This document shows, piece by piece, positions 50,354 to 63,400 of a stretch of 64,000 bases of DNA. Both the position numbers and the translations under genes were made by a program. The DNA lies in NCBI GenBank assembly GCA_027574665.1, contig CM050654.1:10162142-10226141 (forward strand), given 5' to 3'. Origin of the DNA: Rhynochetos jubatus (taxonomy: Eukaryota > Chordata > Aves > Eurypygiformes > Rhynochetidae). Numbering within the stretch: the first letter of the stretch is position 1; every line of letters begins with the position of its first letter. The notes below the pieces were generated by a model. That model did not search any database. It was given only the letters and a program-made list of their open reading frames with translations, and was not told where the DNA came from.

Positions 50354-51960
50354 ACCAAATTATGGATAATTAATAGAAGAAATAGGAAGAACAACAACAG
50401 CAGAAGGAAGTAATAGAGAAAAAGGAGCAAGAAACGAATCAGCATTTGTGTACATCAAGGATATAAGACTTGAATATGCATCACACTTAGGCAACGCTAA
50501 AACAAGAAAAAAAAGTTGTGTAAGAGTGCTGTAACTCTAGCACTGTGGGTGTTGGTGTTACTAGCAGAACTATAAGCACAGGACATTAGAAAATGTCAGT
50601 ACAGTTGCCTGGTTACTTATGCAAGATTCAAATACAGAATGCAAAACAGATTTTTTTAAGGAGAATGGATCATTCTGCCTCCTTTACTTTTCCATTTCCT
50701 TTCCATGCTGTCTTCTTTCCAATATTTTATAGCTTTTATGAGCTTCATTGCACTGTAATTTGAATACATGTGAAGCACATTTCCCACTGCCATTAAAAAT
50801 TAATTGCTAATTGAAAACATAGTTTACTCAGAAACAATCCATCAAGTTTACATTTAATTTTTGCTGTGAAAAAACACGTTAGCTGAGCCTTTTTAAAGGT
50901 TTTATTTCGAACTCTTCCTAAGGTAGGCTTATTTTCAAAGCTGTCCCATCAGCAAGTGGATTTTCATGTGGTTAATGGGCTAAAACAGATTGTTCAGGGG
51001 AATACTTACCCTCCATATTCACTGTCATGTTTTATTATGCCTCAACTGATTGCTTTCATAAAGTATTTCAGGAAACCAGTCTCTTACCCTTTTAAAAGAA
51101 TGATAGCTTAGATGAGCCTCAGATGTTTTATAAAATAGTTATTAATGCTTAAAGATCATTTTACCTTTCCACAGTAGCATTTGTTTCTCAAAGATCCTTA
51201 TACCCTAAAATTCCCATGGTAGGTAAAATCTTATAAATGGTCTTATCTCTCCTGTTAGTTATGTCATTTCTGAAGCAGCTAAAATACTTCAACTTGGTGG
51301 CACTGCAGCACATGAACACAACCTCACCTTGTACCCCTTGATCGAGTAATGGGTCAGTTTAAAACCCAGTCAGATACAAGTAATAGCCACTGTGGGTGAC
51401 TGGATTTCTCTTTTTCCCTCAGCTAACAACTGCATGTTATCTCGGAAAGATTTAAAAGATCTTCTTAAAAAGCAAGGGTTTGTGTAAAGGATTTATATTC
51501 AAGTGCTAAAAAGTAGCATACCACATCACATAGACTGTCCTTCAAATCCCCCAGGCCATTCATTTACATTCGCATTAGTTCAGCACGCAAATGAAGTCTA
51601 AACATCGCTACACAGTGTGAAGCCCACACAGACTTAGCTATACATACAAAAAAGCCCCAGATGAAACACAGGCAAAACCCACAGATCTCTTTCTCTGTGC
51701 TTATTCCCATCACCTAACGTGTTTTCCATATAGAACCCCTGACCAAACTTTCAGTCACGTGGAAAGATACCATCAGCACTGCGTCCCACAGCAAACTGGT
51801 GAGCAGACTCCATCCACCTGAGCCTCCCACAGCTCTGCAAGCAACACAGCCCTGGCACTACAGGCTGTTTGCAGGTGTGAGACAGAAATCCTTATTTTCA
51901 ACACTTTCTGCACCCACTTTATTCCATGTACACTACTTTATAGCACTAACTGTCACATAT

Positions 51961-52561
51961 TACAAGGCCAAGTGCAAGGTCCTGCACCTGGGTTGGGGGA
52001 AGCACAAGGACAGGCTGGGTGGAGAACAGATTGAGAGCAGCCCTGAGGAGAAGGACTTGGGGGTACTGGGGGATGAGAAGCTGAACATCAGCCAGCAGTG
52101 TGTGCTGGCAGCCCAGAATGCCAAACATAGGGCAACAAAGCTGGTGAAGGGTCTGGAGAGCAAGTCTTATGAGGAACAGCTGAGGGAGCTGGGGTTGTTT
52201 AGCCTGAAGAAAAGGAGGCTGAGGGGAGACCTGATCACTCTCTCCACAGCTACCTGAATGGAGGGTGTAGGGAGGCAGGTGCTGGTCTCTTCTCCTGGGT
52301 AACTGGTGATAGGACAAGAGAAAATGGCCTCAAGTTGCATCAGGGGAAGTTTAAACTAGATATTAGGAAAAGCTTCTTCACTGAAAGGGTGGTCAGGCAT
52401 TGGAACAGGCTGCCCAGGGAAGTGGTGGGGTCACCATCCTTGGGGGTGTTCAAGGAACGTGTAGACGTGGGGCTTGAGGATATGGTCTAGTGGGTATGGT
52501 AGTGTTGGGCTGATGGTTGGACTGGATGATCTTATAGGCCTTTTCCAACCTTAGCAATTCT
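51961..52561 (+). mobile_element. CR1 LINE, truncated copy 1 with internal deletion
   Basis: Encodes part of the CR1 reverse-transcriptase C-terminus in one frame: [26 protein letters not shown], then [20 protein letters not shown]. The expected segment between the Gln-Gln-Cys block and the RATKLVKG block (about 50 residues, normally containing the Tyr/Cys-x-x-Trp region) is missing, so the copy has an internal deletion near 52125. It continues into the 3' UTR (CTTCACTGAAAGGGTGGTCA, TGGACTGGATGATCTTATAG) and ends near 52561 in a degraded ATTCT tail. Confidence 0.9.
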
Positions 52562-52569
52562 TTGGGTGT

Positions 52570-53138
52570 GAAACATGGCCAGCAGGTCAACGAAGGTGAT
52601 TCTGCCGCTCTACTCTGCACTCATGAGACCTCCCTGGAGTGCTGCATCCAGCTCTGGGGCCCCCAACATCAGAAGGATATCGACCGATTGGAACGAGTCC
52701 AGAGAAGGCCGCAAAGATGCTCCAAGAGCTGTTACGGGGACAGGCTGAGGGAGTTGGGCTTCTTCAGCCTGGAGAAGAGAAGGCTCTGGGGAAACCTTAC
52801 AGCACCTTCCAGTGCCTGAAGGGGCTACAAGAAAGCCGGTGGGGACTTTTTACAAGGGCCTGTAGTGACAGGACAAGGGGTAATGGGTTTAAATTGAAAG
52901 AGGGGAGATTTAGATCGGGTATCAGGAAAAAAAATCTTCACTGAGAGGCTGGTGAGGCACTGGGACAGGTTACCCAGAGAAACTGTGGATGCCCCATCCC
53001 TGGAAGTGTTCCAGGCCAGGCTGGATAAGGCTTGGAGCAACCTGGTCTAGTGGAAGGTGTCCCTGCCCATGGCAGGGGGGCTGCAACTAGATTATCTTTA
53101 AGGTCCCTCCAACCCAAACCATTCTGCGATTCTATGAT
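52570..53138 (+). mobile_element. CR1 LINE, truncated copy 2
   Basis: Begins at the GGCCAGCAGGTC part of the reverse-transcriptase ORF, immediately after copy 1 ends, and includes CCTGGAGTGCTGCATCCAG and the GGACAGGCTGAGGGAGTTGG block. It continues through GACTTTTTACAAGGGCCTG and GGCAGGGGGGCTGCAACTAG to the tail ATTCTGCGATTCTATGATAT. The two halves of its ORF lie in different frames (52562-52819 and 52639-52944), so it is dead. The 3' UTR type matches the copy at 39543 and differs from copy 1, so these are two separate insertions in the same orientation. Confidence 0.9.
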
Positions 53139-54247
53139 ATATTCAAACTGTATTGGACTAAGCTTTATTCACATAATCTGAGTGCAGAGACATCCACAAA
53201 AACTAAGTATGAGTTAATTGCAAATTGTATTTCTTATTGTGCTTGTTGGTTAGAGACGTCTTATATTGTGTTATCATTTTGATTATGGTATTCCTAACAA
53301 TCTTTCAGGTTACTTTAAAAAGGATTATATTGCTTTGTTTATTTAATGTGACCACATATGATATTGTGCCTCAAACAAATATGTGATGGGGAATGTTTTA
53401 ATAAAGAAGCCTAAGTAGAAATTACTTCATGTTCCACAGATTTTAGGATACCAGGAATAAAATTTCTGATTGTAATTGACCATTTTAATGTTTAAATATA
53501 AACATCTCATATAGTGGGTAGAAAACACAGATGAAAAGGCTGTTTCAACTTCTTCCCTATACTTCCAACATTCAACACTGCCATAATTCTTCCATGGAAA
53601 GCAAAGTTCAAATTGCATGAACAATACTTTCAAGCAGAATGGAATAGACGCTTTTGCTTAGGGTTAATAAAAGCTCATATATTTAAAGCTTGTATTCCAG
53701 TTGCAAAAGATATTTCATATATGCTTATAAAAATTGCAATAGAAAATGTGGCAACTCGTATATACTTTTAATGAAAGTGAAAGAATTTTCCAGATTTTTT
53801 TTGTCTGCTTCATGCAACTATTTTTAGAATTATACTCAAGAATAAGAGTCTGGCTGAAATCCCAGCCCTGTTCTACTGAGAATAAAAGAAAACTTTTAAT
53901 ATAAGATCTTGACCTCATTTATTTGCATCCAAGCAGCCCGTGGCAACGTCCCTCTGAAGAGAAAGTGAACAATTACATGTCAGAGGTGAAGTCCTGCCAT
54001 GAACTAGACATGGATCCCAGCCTTATCTTGTAACACTCTCTTAGGAATAGTTGTCAAAGCAACCACAAGCCCCACTGAAGTCAGGAGGACTCCATACAGG
54101 TGTTGACTCAAGGATGTGGCAAAGGCTTTGAAAGTCACCAGGATTTAGTCAAGTACTCCTAGGGCTTGGACATTCTCCAGAACTTATGTAGTTTACTTAA
54201 TATATCTTCACTTTTTCTTTTTTTAGCCTTTTCAAAATCTTACAGGC
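53139..54247. other. Flanking DNA between CR1 copy 2 and the truncated LTR
   Basis: AT-rich with short chance frames. CCCCACTGAAGTCAGGAGGA near 54072 may be a scrap of the same old repeat class as at 22664. Nothing else recognised. Confidence 0.45.
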
Positions 54248-54762
54248 TGTGGTGGGTTGACCCTGGCTGCAGGCCAGGTGCCCACTGAAGCTGTTCTGTC
54301 ACTCCCTTCCTCAGCTGGGCAGTGGAGAAAAAAATGTAATGAAAGGCTCATGGGTCAAGACAAGGACAGGGAGGGATCACTCACCAGTTACCATCATGGG
54401 CAAAAAACAGGCTCAGCTTGGGGAAAATAGTTTCATTTATTACCAATCAAGTCAGCACAGGATAATGAGAAATAAAACCAGATCTTAAAACACCTTTCCC
54501 CATGCTTCCCTTCTTCCCTGGCTCAGCTTTGCTCCCCATTTCTCTCCCTCCTCCCCTCCAGCAGCACAGGGGAACGGGGGAGGTGGTCAGTCCATCACAC
54601 ATTGTCTCTGTTGTCTACTTCCTCCTCGTGAGGGAGGACTTCCCACACTCTGCCCCTGCTTCAGTGTGGGGTCCCTCCCATGTGAGACAGTCCTCCACCA
54701 GCTTCTCCAATAGGAGTCCTTCCCACGGGCTGCAGTCCTTCACTAACTGCTCCAGCATGGGG
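54248..54762 (-). mobile_element. Truncated solo LTR, same family as the LTR at 32504-33399
   Basis: On the plus strand it starts TGTGGTGGGTTGACCCTGGC, which is the reverse complement of the 3' end of this avian LTR family, so the copy lies on the minus strand. It shares the purine/pyrimidine-biased blocks, GGACAGGGAGGGATCACTCA and CATCACACATTGTCTCTG-type segments, with the LTR at 32504. It stops near 54762 in a CTCCAGCATGGGG unit, so the 5' half, including the promoter, is missing. The 110-codon frame across it is not a gene. The internal break is approximate. Confidence 0.75.
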
Positions 54763-57700
54763 AGAGGAAAAAATTTACTCCTAACCTCTCCTCTATGCCA
54801 CAGACTTTTAAGAACACTATTTATACCCTTGTAAGATAATTTTTAGGCCTCTGAAAAATTCACCTCTCAAACTGTGTAATGCCATTTCCAGTCATGCCAG
54901 GGCCTATAGATCACAGAGATCGTGTTGCATTGCAGCTTCAGTGTCAGTACAAGAAGAAACTCAGCCCACTGACCTGCTGAAGTATGGCCTTGAAAAGAAC
55001 TTAGACCACGGTCGAAGGCAAACAACCTGTGTGCCAACAGTGAAATAAAGAAATACAGATTCTGTGGGCAAAAAGTAAGGCTGATGGAACCTTTTACATT
55101 CTCCATAACCACAGACGGAGGTTATGAGAATACAATACACTGTCATGATAGTCTTGTAATGGATATGTGAATGTTTGCTGTTAAACCCAAAACAAAGAAT
55201 TTTAAAAGCCCACCATCTTACAACAGACCGTTAGAAGACCAAGCTGAACTTAACACACACACAGACTAAAGGAAGTAATTAGTTGTATGTAATTAGTAAT
55301 TATGACATGCAGATTAATATTTTCTTTAGCAGAGAACAAGTTTGCATAAACAGGAACACAGCTGAATCCTCCACTTTTTACAGGACCCGAAGTGTCTGTA
55401 CTACAAAAATGCAAAAGCACTACCCCAAGTTATACCGCACAGGAAAGAACAGATACATAATTTAGACTGATGCCTTTGTTTTCATGAAGTAGGATCATCT
55501 GCAACATTCTCAATAGCATGCTCTTTCAGTGCTAATTGTAATGTTTTTGAAACTCTAGATATCATGTGTTGTACCCAAAGGACGATTAGTTTCTACAAGC
55601 ATGGATGTTTCAGTAAAATCCATCAACACATCAGAAGACTGTTTGCAATGGTTTATTTCCAAGCTTTAGTGTCACATTTTCAGTCAGGTTCAAGCCAGCA
55701 CTAAGTGCCCTTTCTGAACACAGAGGTCAGCAAATGTCAGAAAAGCCAAAGACAAATGCTGCTTTTCTAACGATGGTGAGAAATGATTCAAGGAAAATGC
55801 AGAAACAATTCCTCTAAGTGATAATGAAACTTGAGTCTCTGATACTTAACAGCGTTCATGGGAATCCTTCTCCACTGTCTGTAACAAGGATATTCCAAAC
55901 ATAGTTCTGTCTTTTGTTCACTCATTTATGCAGGGGCTACTGGAAGGCTCTAATCCTATAGCTTGGCTTGTCTACAAGAGTGCTCCTTAAACATACAGAT
56001 GGCCAACATTCATCTTGACAAGCGAGCTTTCAATGCTTTGTCCTATTTTTATTTGAAAGTGAGTTTATCCATATTACTGAGGACAGACATAACTGAAGTT
56101 TAATCATCATCTGCCTCTTTAGTAAACATTCATGATCTACATCAGGCCTATGAAACTTAGTTCTTCTGCAAGTTCTCTCTGTTAGTCCAGAAATTCCCCA
56201 AATTAACCTATTTCCTCCATCTCTGAACAAAAAACATATGCCTAAAGCACTTCAGTAATTTGTCATGTAGCAATTTAGCCCACAGTTCCCACTGAATACC
56301 TTTTCATATCCTTGTAGTACCACTGCAGTATCCCTTTAAAAGCAAATGTATTTTTAAAGAAAGAGCTAGGAAAGGACTCATGTACGTATTACTTTTTCAC
56401 ATTTAAGCTGATGAATGCAGAACTGTGAAACAGGTCAGCATTATAATTACGTGTATACTCAGGAACTTAAGGACAAGTTTGTGCAAATCAAATAAAATCA
56501 GAGCAATTCTTCATCTGTGCAAACCTCTGTTCCCACAGTGGAAATGAAGAAGGGTTTAAATATTTAACTGAAGATACATATTTTTGTAAGAAAACCAGCT
56601 GTGTGCCAAGCTGTGAAAATTGAGTCACTAGTGTTTAAAGAAAAACCATAAAATATCCCAAGGTCCTCAATGCACCTGTGTAAGTCTAATTAAACTTAAT
56701 AGACATTACACACATTCTGAGGTCAAAACACACTCTCCTACAGCTGCAGCTCTTCTTGAGTGACTGCTCATTTTCATGGCTTTTTATGACTATAGGCCAG
56801 ATGACATTTTAAAATGGCAAAAACAGTAGTATGTTTCAGCAGACTAATCAACTCTTTTTGGCTTTTGGCTGGTGTGAGCTTGAGGCTTAGTGCCGAGTAC
56901 AAGATACAGAGCTGCAAACAGCTGTGGCTAACATCACAGCTCCACCAGTTTACATGCTGCCGAGGGGACAGCAAGGGACTCAGGCTGGTAGTTTAACGTT
57001 TGCCAATTTGGAGGGTGCGTCCAAGTGGCTCAGCTTCTTGCTCTCTGAGCTTTCCCACCCGCTCAGCAAGAGGAGATCTGGGCTGGAACATGGCTGCTCT
57101 CCTGTCTGTACCTAGGGATGAAATCCAGGAAGGGCTCATGCAGCAGCATAAGGGGCTGGTCACAACTGACCCCTTTTCTGGCAGATGTTCCTTAGGACTC
57201 AGGTTTTCATCTTGCTAGGGTTTCAAATGCATCACTTCAAATTGCTATGAAAGCAGCTAGGGCTTGCATAACAGGTCAGGGCTAGGACAGAGCCAAGCAG
57301 AGAACAAGGGCAACCATGACTAGTTCCTCTGCACAGCCCTGGGAATTGACAACAGACTGATCTCAGACTCACTATAAGTCACTCCCACAAGGATGAGGAG
57401 CAAACTACCAAGGGATTAATAGCCCATCTCCTGCCAGTCCACCCTGCTCTACTGACCTGCCCAGCTGCATAGCATACATTACATATTCAGCCATAATATT
57501 TCTGTTCACAATTCTTTACCACCTGTCCCATCTGCCAGTATTTGAACATGTGCCAAAAGTGAGCAATATCATTATTTTGTAAAGGAAATAGGTGCTGGAT
57601 GCGTGGTATTGCTTTTTTACATCATTTATTCACAATATGGTAGTTACTTAATATAATCCCAGGTCACTAAGTCATGCCTAATATTTTCTGTCACAGCGAA

Positions 57701-59378
57701 ACATGTTGACAAAGATGATTATTTCTGTGACTGAGAGAGGTGTTCTGGTTTATGAACTAGGCAGCTGATAGGATCTGCAAGGTCATGAGAGTGTACCAAC
57801 AGCTTAGTAACTAATGAATGGCAGTTAACAGTGGTCTTTAGTGACTAATGTTGTATCAAGTACTAGTATTTTGAAAGCAGTCACTTGACTAGAAAATTCA
57901 ATTTCAGAACTTCGTGCTAATTTTTCATTTCTGCAAATGTATAAATTGAATCCCAAGTCTTTTTGTTTAACACCACAAGATGCAAATAAGGAGATGGCAT
58001 GTGTCTGCAGAGTACCTGCAGTCCATATTTGCCATACACATCCCTTGTTTTCTACTGTGTACCTCCCATTCACTGTCCACTCTCCATCCACTCCTTGCCA
58101 GCTATACCAGCTTTCTGGCTCGAAGCAATGGTAGCAACTAAAGAGAGGCAGAAATGCATCCTGATTTCAGCCTAGTCAGGCACTAAAGAGTCCTGCAGTT
58201 GCTAAACAAGGCTGTGGCACAGAAACACAACTTCCCAAATTTGCCAGGGTGGGACTCCTAAACCGTGGTAGTTTTATTTCTACAACAAACGCTGTACAAA
58301 TTACTTCAACCTCTATTCCATACCAGCTCGGGATGCACGGTAAGAGACTGAGAAAACGGACACAGATTAATGTCATGGCTAAGGAGGGTACTGGCTCTGA
58401 GAATACAGCATGTATAAGTGAACACACGTAAGATTCCACCTTGGAGGTGTGCAGAAGGGCTAGGGAAAAGAGAGAATGGAGACGTGAGCCTCCCTTGTGA
58501 ATGCACCTGGGCCAGCAGAGAGCCAAGGCTTACTGCTCCAAAGACTAAGGGTTAGTGAGCTCCCCTGTGCAGGCTAAGTGAGGTACACAGCTTTGGACAC
58601 TCTAAGTTCCACAAATTCAAAGGAAGATCATTCTGGCCAGGTTAGGAGAGGTGAGAAACATTAAAGAAATCATCCCACTTCAGCATCCCATCTTCTTCAA
58701 GCAAGAGACTTGCCTGACATTTCCCCTTTTCATCAGATGGCCGTGCATTCTTGCTTCCTTTCTCCTTCAGGCCATCCCTCAGCAGCCTGCTGTCTCCTTT
58801 ATATAGTCCTAAGTCCCTAACCAAATGCATGACTCAGTTCACAGTGGTGTCCCAAAAGCTGGTTTTATTTCACAGCTTTAATTCTCTCTCAGATGTTAAT
58901 CTATTTGCTCCTCCCTCTGCTCCTCTTTTTCCATAAGAATTCAAAAGTCAGTTTTCCCAATAAGACTAATAAAATAATAAAACAAGAAAAAAGATTGTGA
59001 GCTAAGGCATTTTGGAAGCAAAGAAATTATAACTTTTCAAAAATTAACTTCCTGTGTATTTCTTAAGCAACACAACATTAAAACTCTTGTTTTCTGTCTC
59101 TTAAACAAGTTCCCCAGAAAATACAGAGAGGTTGGAAATCCAGCATTATGCTAAGCAGAATCTCACTTTGCCCTGAACAATGAGGTTGCTACAGCTGCAC
59201 AGTCTTCTACTAGGAATCCCTCTTGATGGAGCATAAAAGGTGCTGTTTCATTTGAAAATTCCCCACTGGATTTGTAACTTCTAATAAGAGGCTCATGTGA
59301 CATGCAGGACTGATTTGGGGAGTGCTCAAATTTACTTAATAATAGGAGGGCTGAAAGAAAGTCATCCCTATGAAAACC

Positions 59379-59395
59379 TTTTTTTTTTTTTTTTT
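59379..59395 (+). repeat. Poly(T) tract, 17 bases
   Basis: An uninterrupted T-run in flanking DNA. No retrotransposed body is recognisable on the adjoining side. Confidence 0.9.
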
Positions 59396-60429
59396 GTTAA
59401 AGGGTATTGAGATTTGATTCAGTTTAATAGAAACATAATATCATCTTAGACAAGTTATAACTATTCCCAGGTTTTGGCTATAGAAAGTGAAATTACATCA
59501 GCAAACCAATCCCTGACAAGTAGGATGAGTCACATTTCAGTCTGTTTTCACTTAATTAGAATTTTTTTTTTTTTAACATTTATGGGGTTTAGAAAAAGCA
59601 ACGCAGACAACCACTGCAGCTGGAAAGTTATTAAAAGGCAAAATGTGAAGAGGTTCTGACTCACTGGCTAGGTATTCCTGACTTCAAGAAAGCTCTGAGG
59701 AAATAATGGTACCTTTTGTAATTTGCAGAAATAATGACACAAGCCTTGTGAAAGGATGTCCAATATATTTCTCAAGTTTAATGCGTGGTCTACTACTTGC
59801 CCAGAAAATTAATTCTTATTTTTAATTAACCTGGTAGGCATTATGTGAAAAGAAAAAGTGAGAAACAGGGGAGGGGAGGAAATCGGAGAAAAAGCAAACA
59901 ACAAAGACAGAAACCTACAGCCTGCTTTCCATTTTTGCAATTATTTTTGATTAACAGCCAGTGAAGAGATGCTTCCAGAGTAAATCAATGTGGTTTCAAA
60001 CACAAGGTATTAATAGTGGCTAAAAATGAAAATTCAAAGCTTTTTCATCTTAGGAGGACATGCACAAAATAGTATGTGTCACATGTTACACTGGGATGCA
60101 TCATGTTGCCTCAAAGACTATGAGACAGTAGCTGTTGCTGGACCAAGAGGTTTGCCTGGGTATTTCAGACAAAGTCAACCATAACGACCTTGCATAAATA
60201 TTATGTTGCTTAAATACAAGGTTATGTACAAGTTGAAAGAAAACAATTTATGTGGACACCCTTGTGCTTGGCCACACTCCTTCAAATATATAAGCCCCAA
60301 GCTTAGAAGTGTTGAGCATATTTGAGGGAGGGAAACAAAATTGTGTTTGGGGCACAGGACATTTTTACCTGCCCCAAATCACTTTTCAGAAGATTTCTAT
60401 ACCTGGGTCAATTCTATAACTTGCTTTAT

Positions 60430-60473
60430 AATACCATGCAATGGTATTCATTCCATGCAATGGTATTTATTCC
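60430..60473. repeat. Two-copy 19-bp tandem repeat with internal palindrome
   Basis: CCATGCAATGGTATTCATTC and CCATGCAATGGTATTTATTC start at 60434 and 60453 with a 19-base period and one mismatch. The first copy also forms AATACCAT, GCA, ATGGTATT, a perfect 8-bp inverted repeat. Confidence 0.85.
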
Positions 60474-63400
60474 CTAATCACTTTGTTGCCTAATTTTCAT
60501 GCTTTGGTACCTATGCCTTGCATCTAGTATAAAAGATACTCTATCACATACTCTACATACGTGTATGAGTAGAACAGCCTGGGAAATGGGCAAGGATTTG
60601 TTGTTTTCTGCTCACAGCTGATAAACTGATACATACTAAAAAACTCCAGATTTCCAAGTGCAGCACTTCTTCCTTGATTTATTTATCCTGCCTAGAAGTC
60701 CCAACCCTGTGCACTGAACTGGTGTTTGTATACTCGCCAAAAGAGCATACAAATGTTTAGCCTCCTAACCAGGCATTCCAATCTATATGCTTTTCATTTC
60801 TACACTGTATTCTTTTAATCTACTCTTACCTTCTCCTATCCTTACCTCCCTACTGAATTTTCTCTCTCCAAAGAGAACTTTCCAAAGTGACTTTGGTCAC
60901 AATTTCCAGAGACTGTGGGGAGAAAGGCCCACACTTCACTACAGGGAGTACAGTGAATGCACAGTGAGCTTCAAACTGCTACAAGTGATTTTTGAGTTTT
61001 TTATTTTTTATTTCCAAAAAGGGAAGGTAGGGGGAGGAGAGAAGGAAGAGAGACAACTCAGAAGTGCCTGACTTGCATCCCCTTTCTCAGTACTGCTCAC
61101 CTGGGAGGAAAATATTGCAGCAGTAGAGAAAACCACTGAACAAATGTACTGATTTAAATAACACTTGATTCCTTATGTTTGTACGGCACCCAGAACTAGG
61201 CACTTCACTTGTTTATGGCACGATTTCCACACAAAGTCTTTGTCCCAGCAATTTTATGAATCCATCCGTGTCTGAAAATCCCAAGAACAGTACTGTGTTG
61301 TTATCAATCCATGTGCACTAGTCAGTCACCAAATCTGCAGTAGAGAAACTTGGACACACGTTAGCAAAGATATGTTTCTCTCTTCCCTTGACCCTGATTC
61401 AGTTTTGCTAACATGGTTCAGTATTACAAGAAGCCTAATGGAGCCCATAATCTATACATGATGCTCAGTGACAGCTTACTTTCAGCCTCCTCTTTGTGTC
61501 CAAGTTCTTAATTATCACCCCCATTACCATATAAATTGTCACCTATTACTATAACCTCAATTAGTTCTAGTAAAACTGAGGCACAAAACATGCAAAAAAA
61601 AATAAAATGAAGCTTTCTTTTCAAAAGCCAAAGTTTCTTTTGCACTTACAGCAGGTAATGGAGTTAATGAAAGCACTTATCACAAGTCTTGAATAAAATT
61701 CCTGGGTATCACACATTTCATCAAATCATCTGGGAACACCTGACAGTGAAATACCTATCCCGCCTGACAGGAACACACTACATCCCTAGTCACAATTAAC
61801 ACAGGAGCAGGTAAGGGCAGCTGTTACACCGGTGTGTACGTAGGTGACCTGCAGATCTGGGCGCTCTGCAGTCCTATTGCTCCTCTCCCTCTCCAAGAGC
61901 CCATGTTCCAGATCCATCTGGCAAATGGGGTTAAGAATCAGAGCAGCTACGGTGCCAGGAGTATGTAAGCAGCTGGCAGAAAGGTAAGAGGAAAGCAGTC
62001 AAATTTCATGCACGAAATTTTATAGGCTTACCTGAAGTACCACTCAGTACAAATACAGGGAGTAAAAGCTTCCCATAAAAAAAAAGTTTGCACATTAATG
62101 GTGATACTTCTCATTTCCAGGTAAGTCAAAATAGGCCAATACAAAATTAGCCTTTATTAATGCAAAGTAGAAACATGCAGATAGTGTTAGAAAATTTGTC
62201 TGCTTGTTCAAATTTCATTTGAATTCTACAGCGTCTATTTGATAGCTTTTACTGCATCTCTCAGATCACAAATAACTTCCAGTAGTGAATTTACTGGCCT
62301 TGCAATAGTGATTTATGCATCATTTCCTGCACTGCCAAGCTTCTGTGGATGCTCACTGGTGAGCAGGGAACCCACACAGGTTGAGGAACTGTATAAACCA
62401 AGCAAATTACTTTTTCCTTTGGAAGTCTTTCCACGATAAATTTCCTGATATTTTAATGGTTTTCAGTCACTGCAGATCTAACTGATGGTAAATAAATCAT
62501 TTTGGGGCAGACCTCAGTTTTACCTCATTATACCAAGTATCCTACTGTGGAAGGAGAAATGCAATTTAATCATATCCTTGTTCTTTAAAAAGAGTTATAA
62601 ATGGTTCTGCCCTGCCACCATGATATAAGAGGGTGTAACATGGGCTACTCTTCCATCAGCATTCCTGACTTACGTGCAGGATTTTCCTGTGGACACTTTA
62701 TTTTTACGTTTACCTATTTGCTAGACGTGTCACCTGAATTGCATGTACAGAGCAAACAATTATACTAAAGGCATTTCTAGCCAGAGAAATCTGTCTGCCA
62801 TGTAAATACAAAACATAGCAATTGTGTAATGCTGTTTTCTACACTGTCATTTCACTGAATGTGTGTCCTGTATATAATGGATTTTAATATACATTATTTA
62901 TATTTCATTTTGTATTATTTTGCAAACATTTCTCACTAGATTATCTTCTTGTTCCCTGATAATACTATTAATTGCTCTTAAACAAGCTGTCACTTTGATC
63001 TGCCTTGTTTTTAACCAGGAAAGTCAATTTGGCTTTTCCACAGCTCTGAGGGTTCTGATTGTAAAATGAATATAATTTATACCCGTCACTGACTGATTAT
63101 ATCATGAAACTATGCTTGCAAGGAAAACTTTGTCCAAGCTACACAAGTAGGAGAAATTTGGTTATCTGATAGAATTTCTTCCCACCTATGTTTGTGGAAG
63201 AGATGCCTTTCCACATTGGTAGCCACACATAGTACAAACAAACAGCTGGGTGCCATCTAACAGGAGACTAAACGGTCAAGACTTTTGCTTCCACAGATGA
63301 CAGCAGGTTGATAGGCTGATCCTCTGACTGTAGCAGAGCAGTTGACAAGCATTTGTGGGACTTAAACCATGTCATTTAAGACATGTCTGAGGGCCAATGC

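Larger units (their letters stand above)
42215..51960. other. COL5A2 upstream flanking DNA
   Basis: No protein-coding exon recognised. It contains the inverted repeats at 46238 and 50289, and a locally GC-richer patch at about 48715-48910 ending in CCCCCCGCCCCC that I could not assign. The first 400 bases may hold the rest of the COL5A2 promoter. Confidence 0.5.

Noticed and set aside
54502..54834. 110-codon frame on the plus strand
   Set aside because: Antisense through the truncated LTR.
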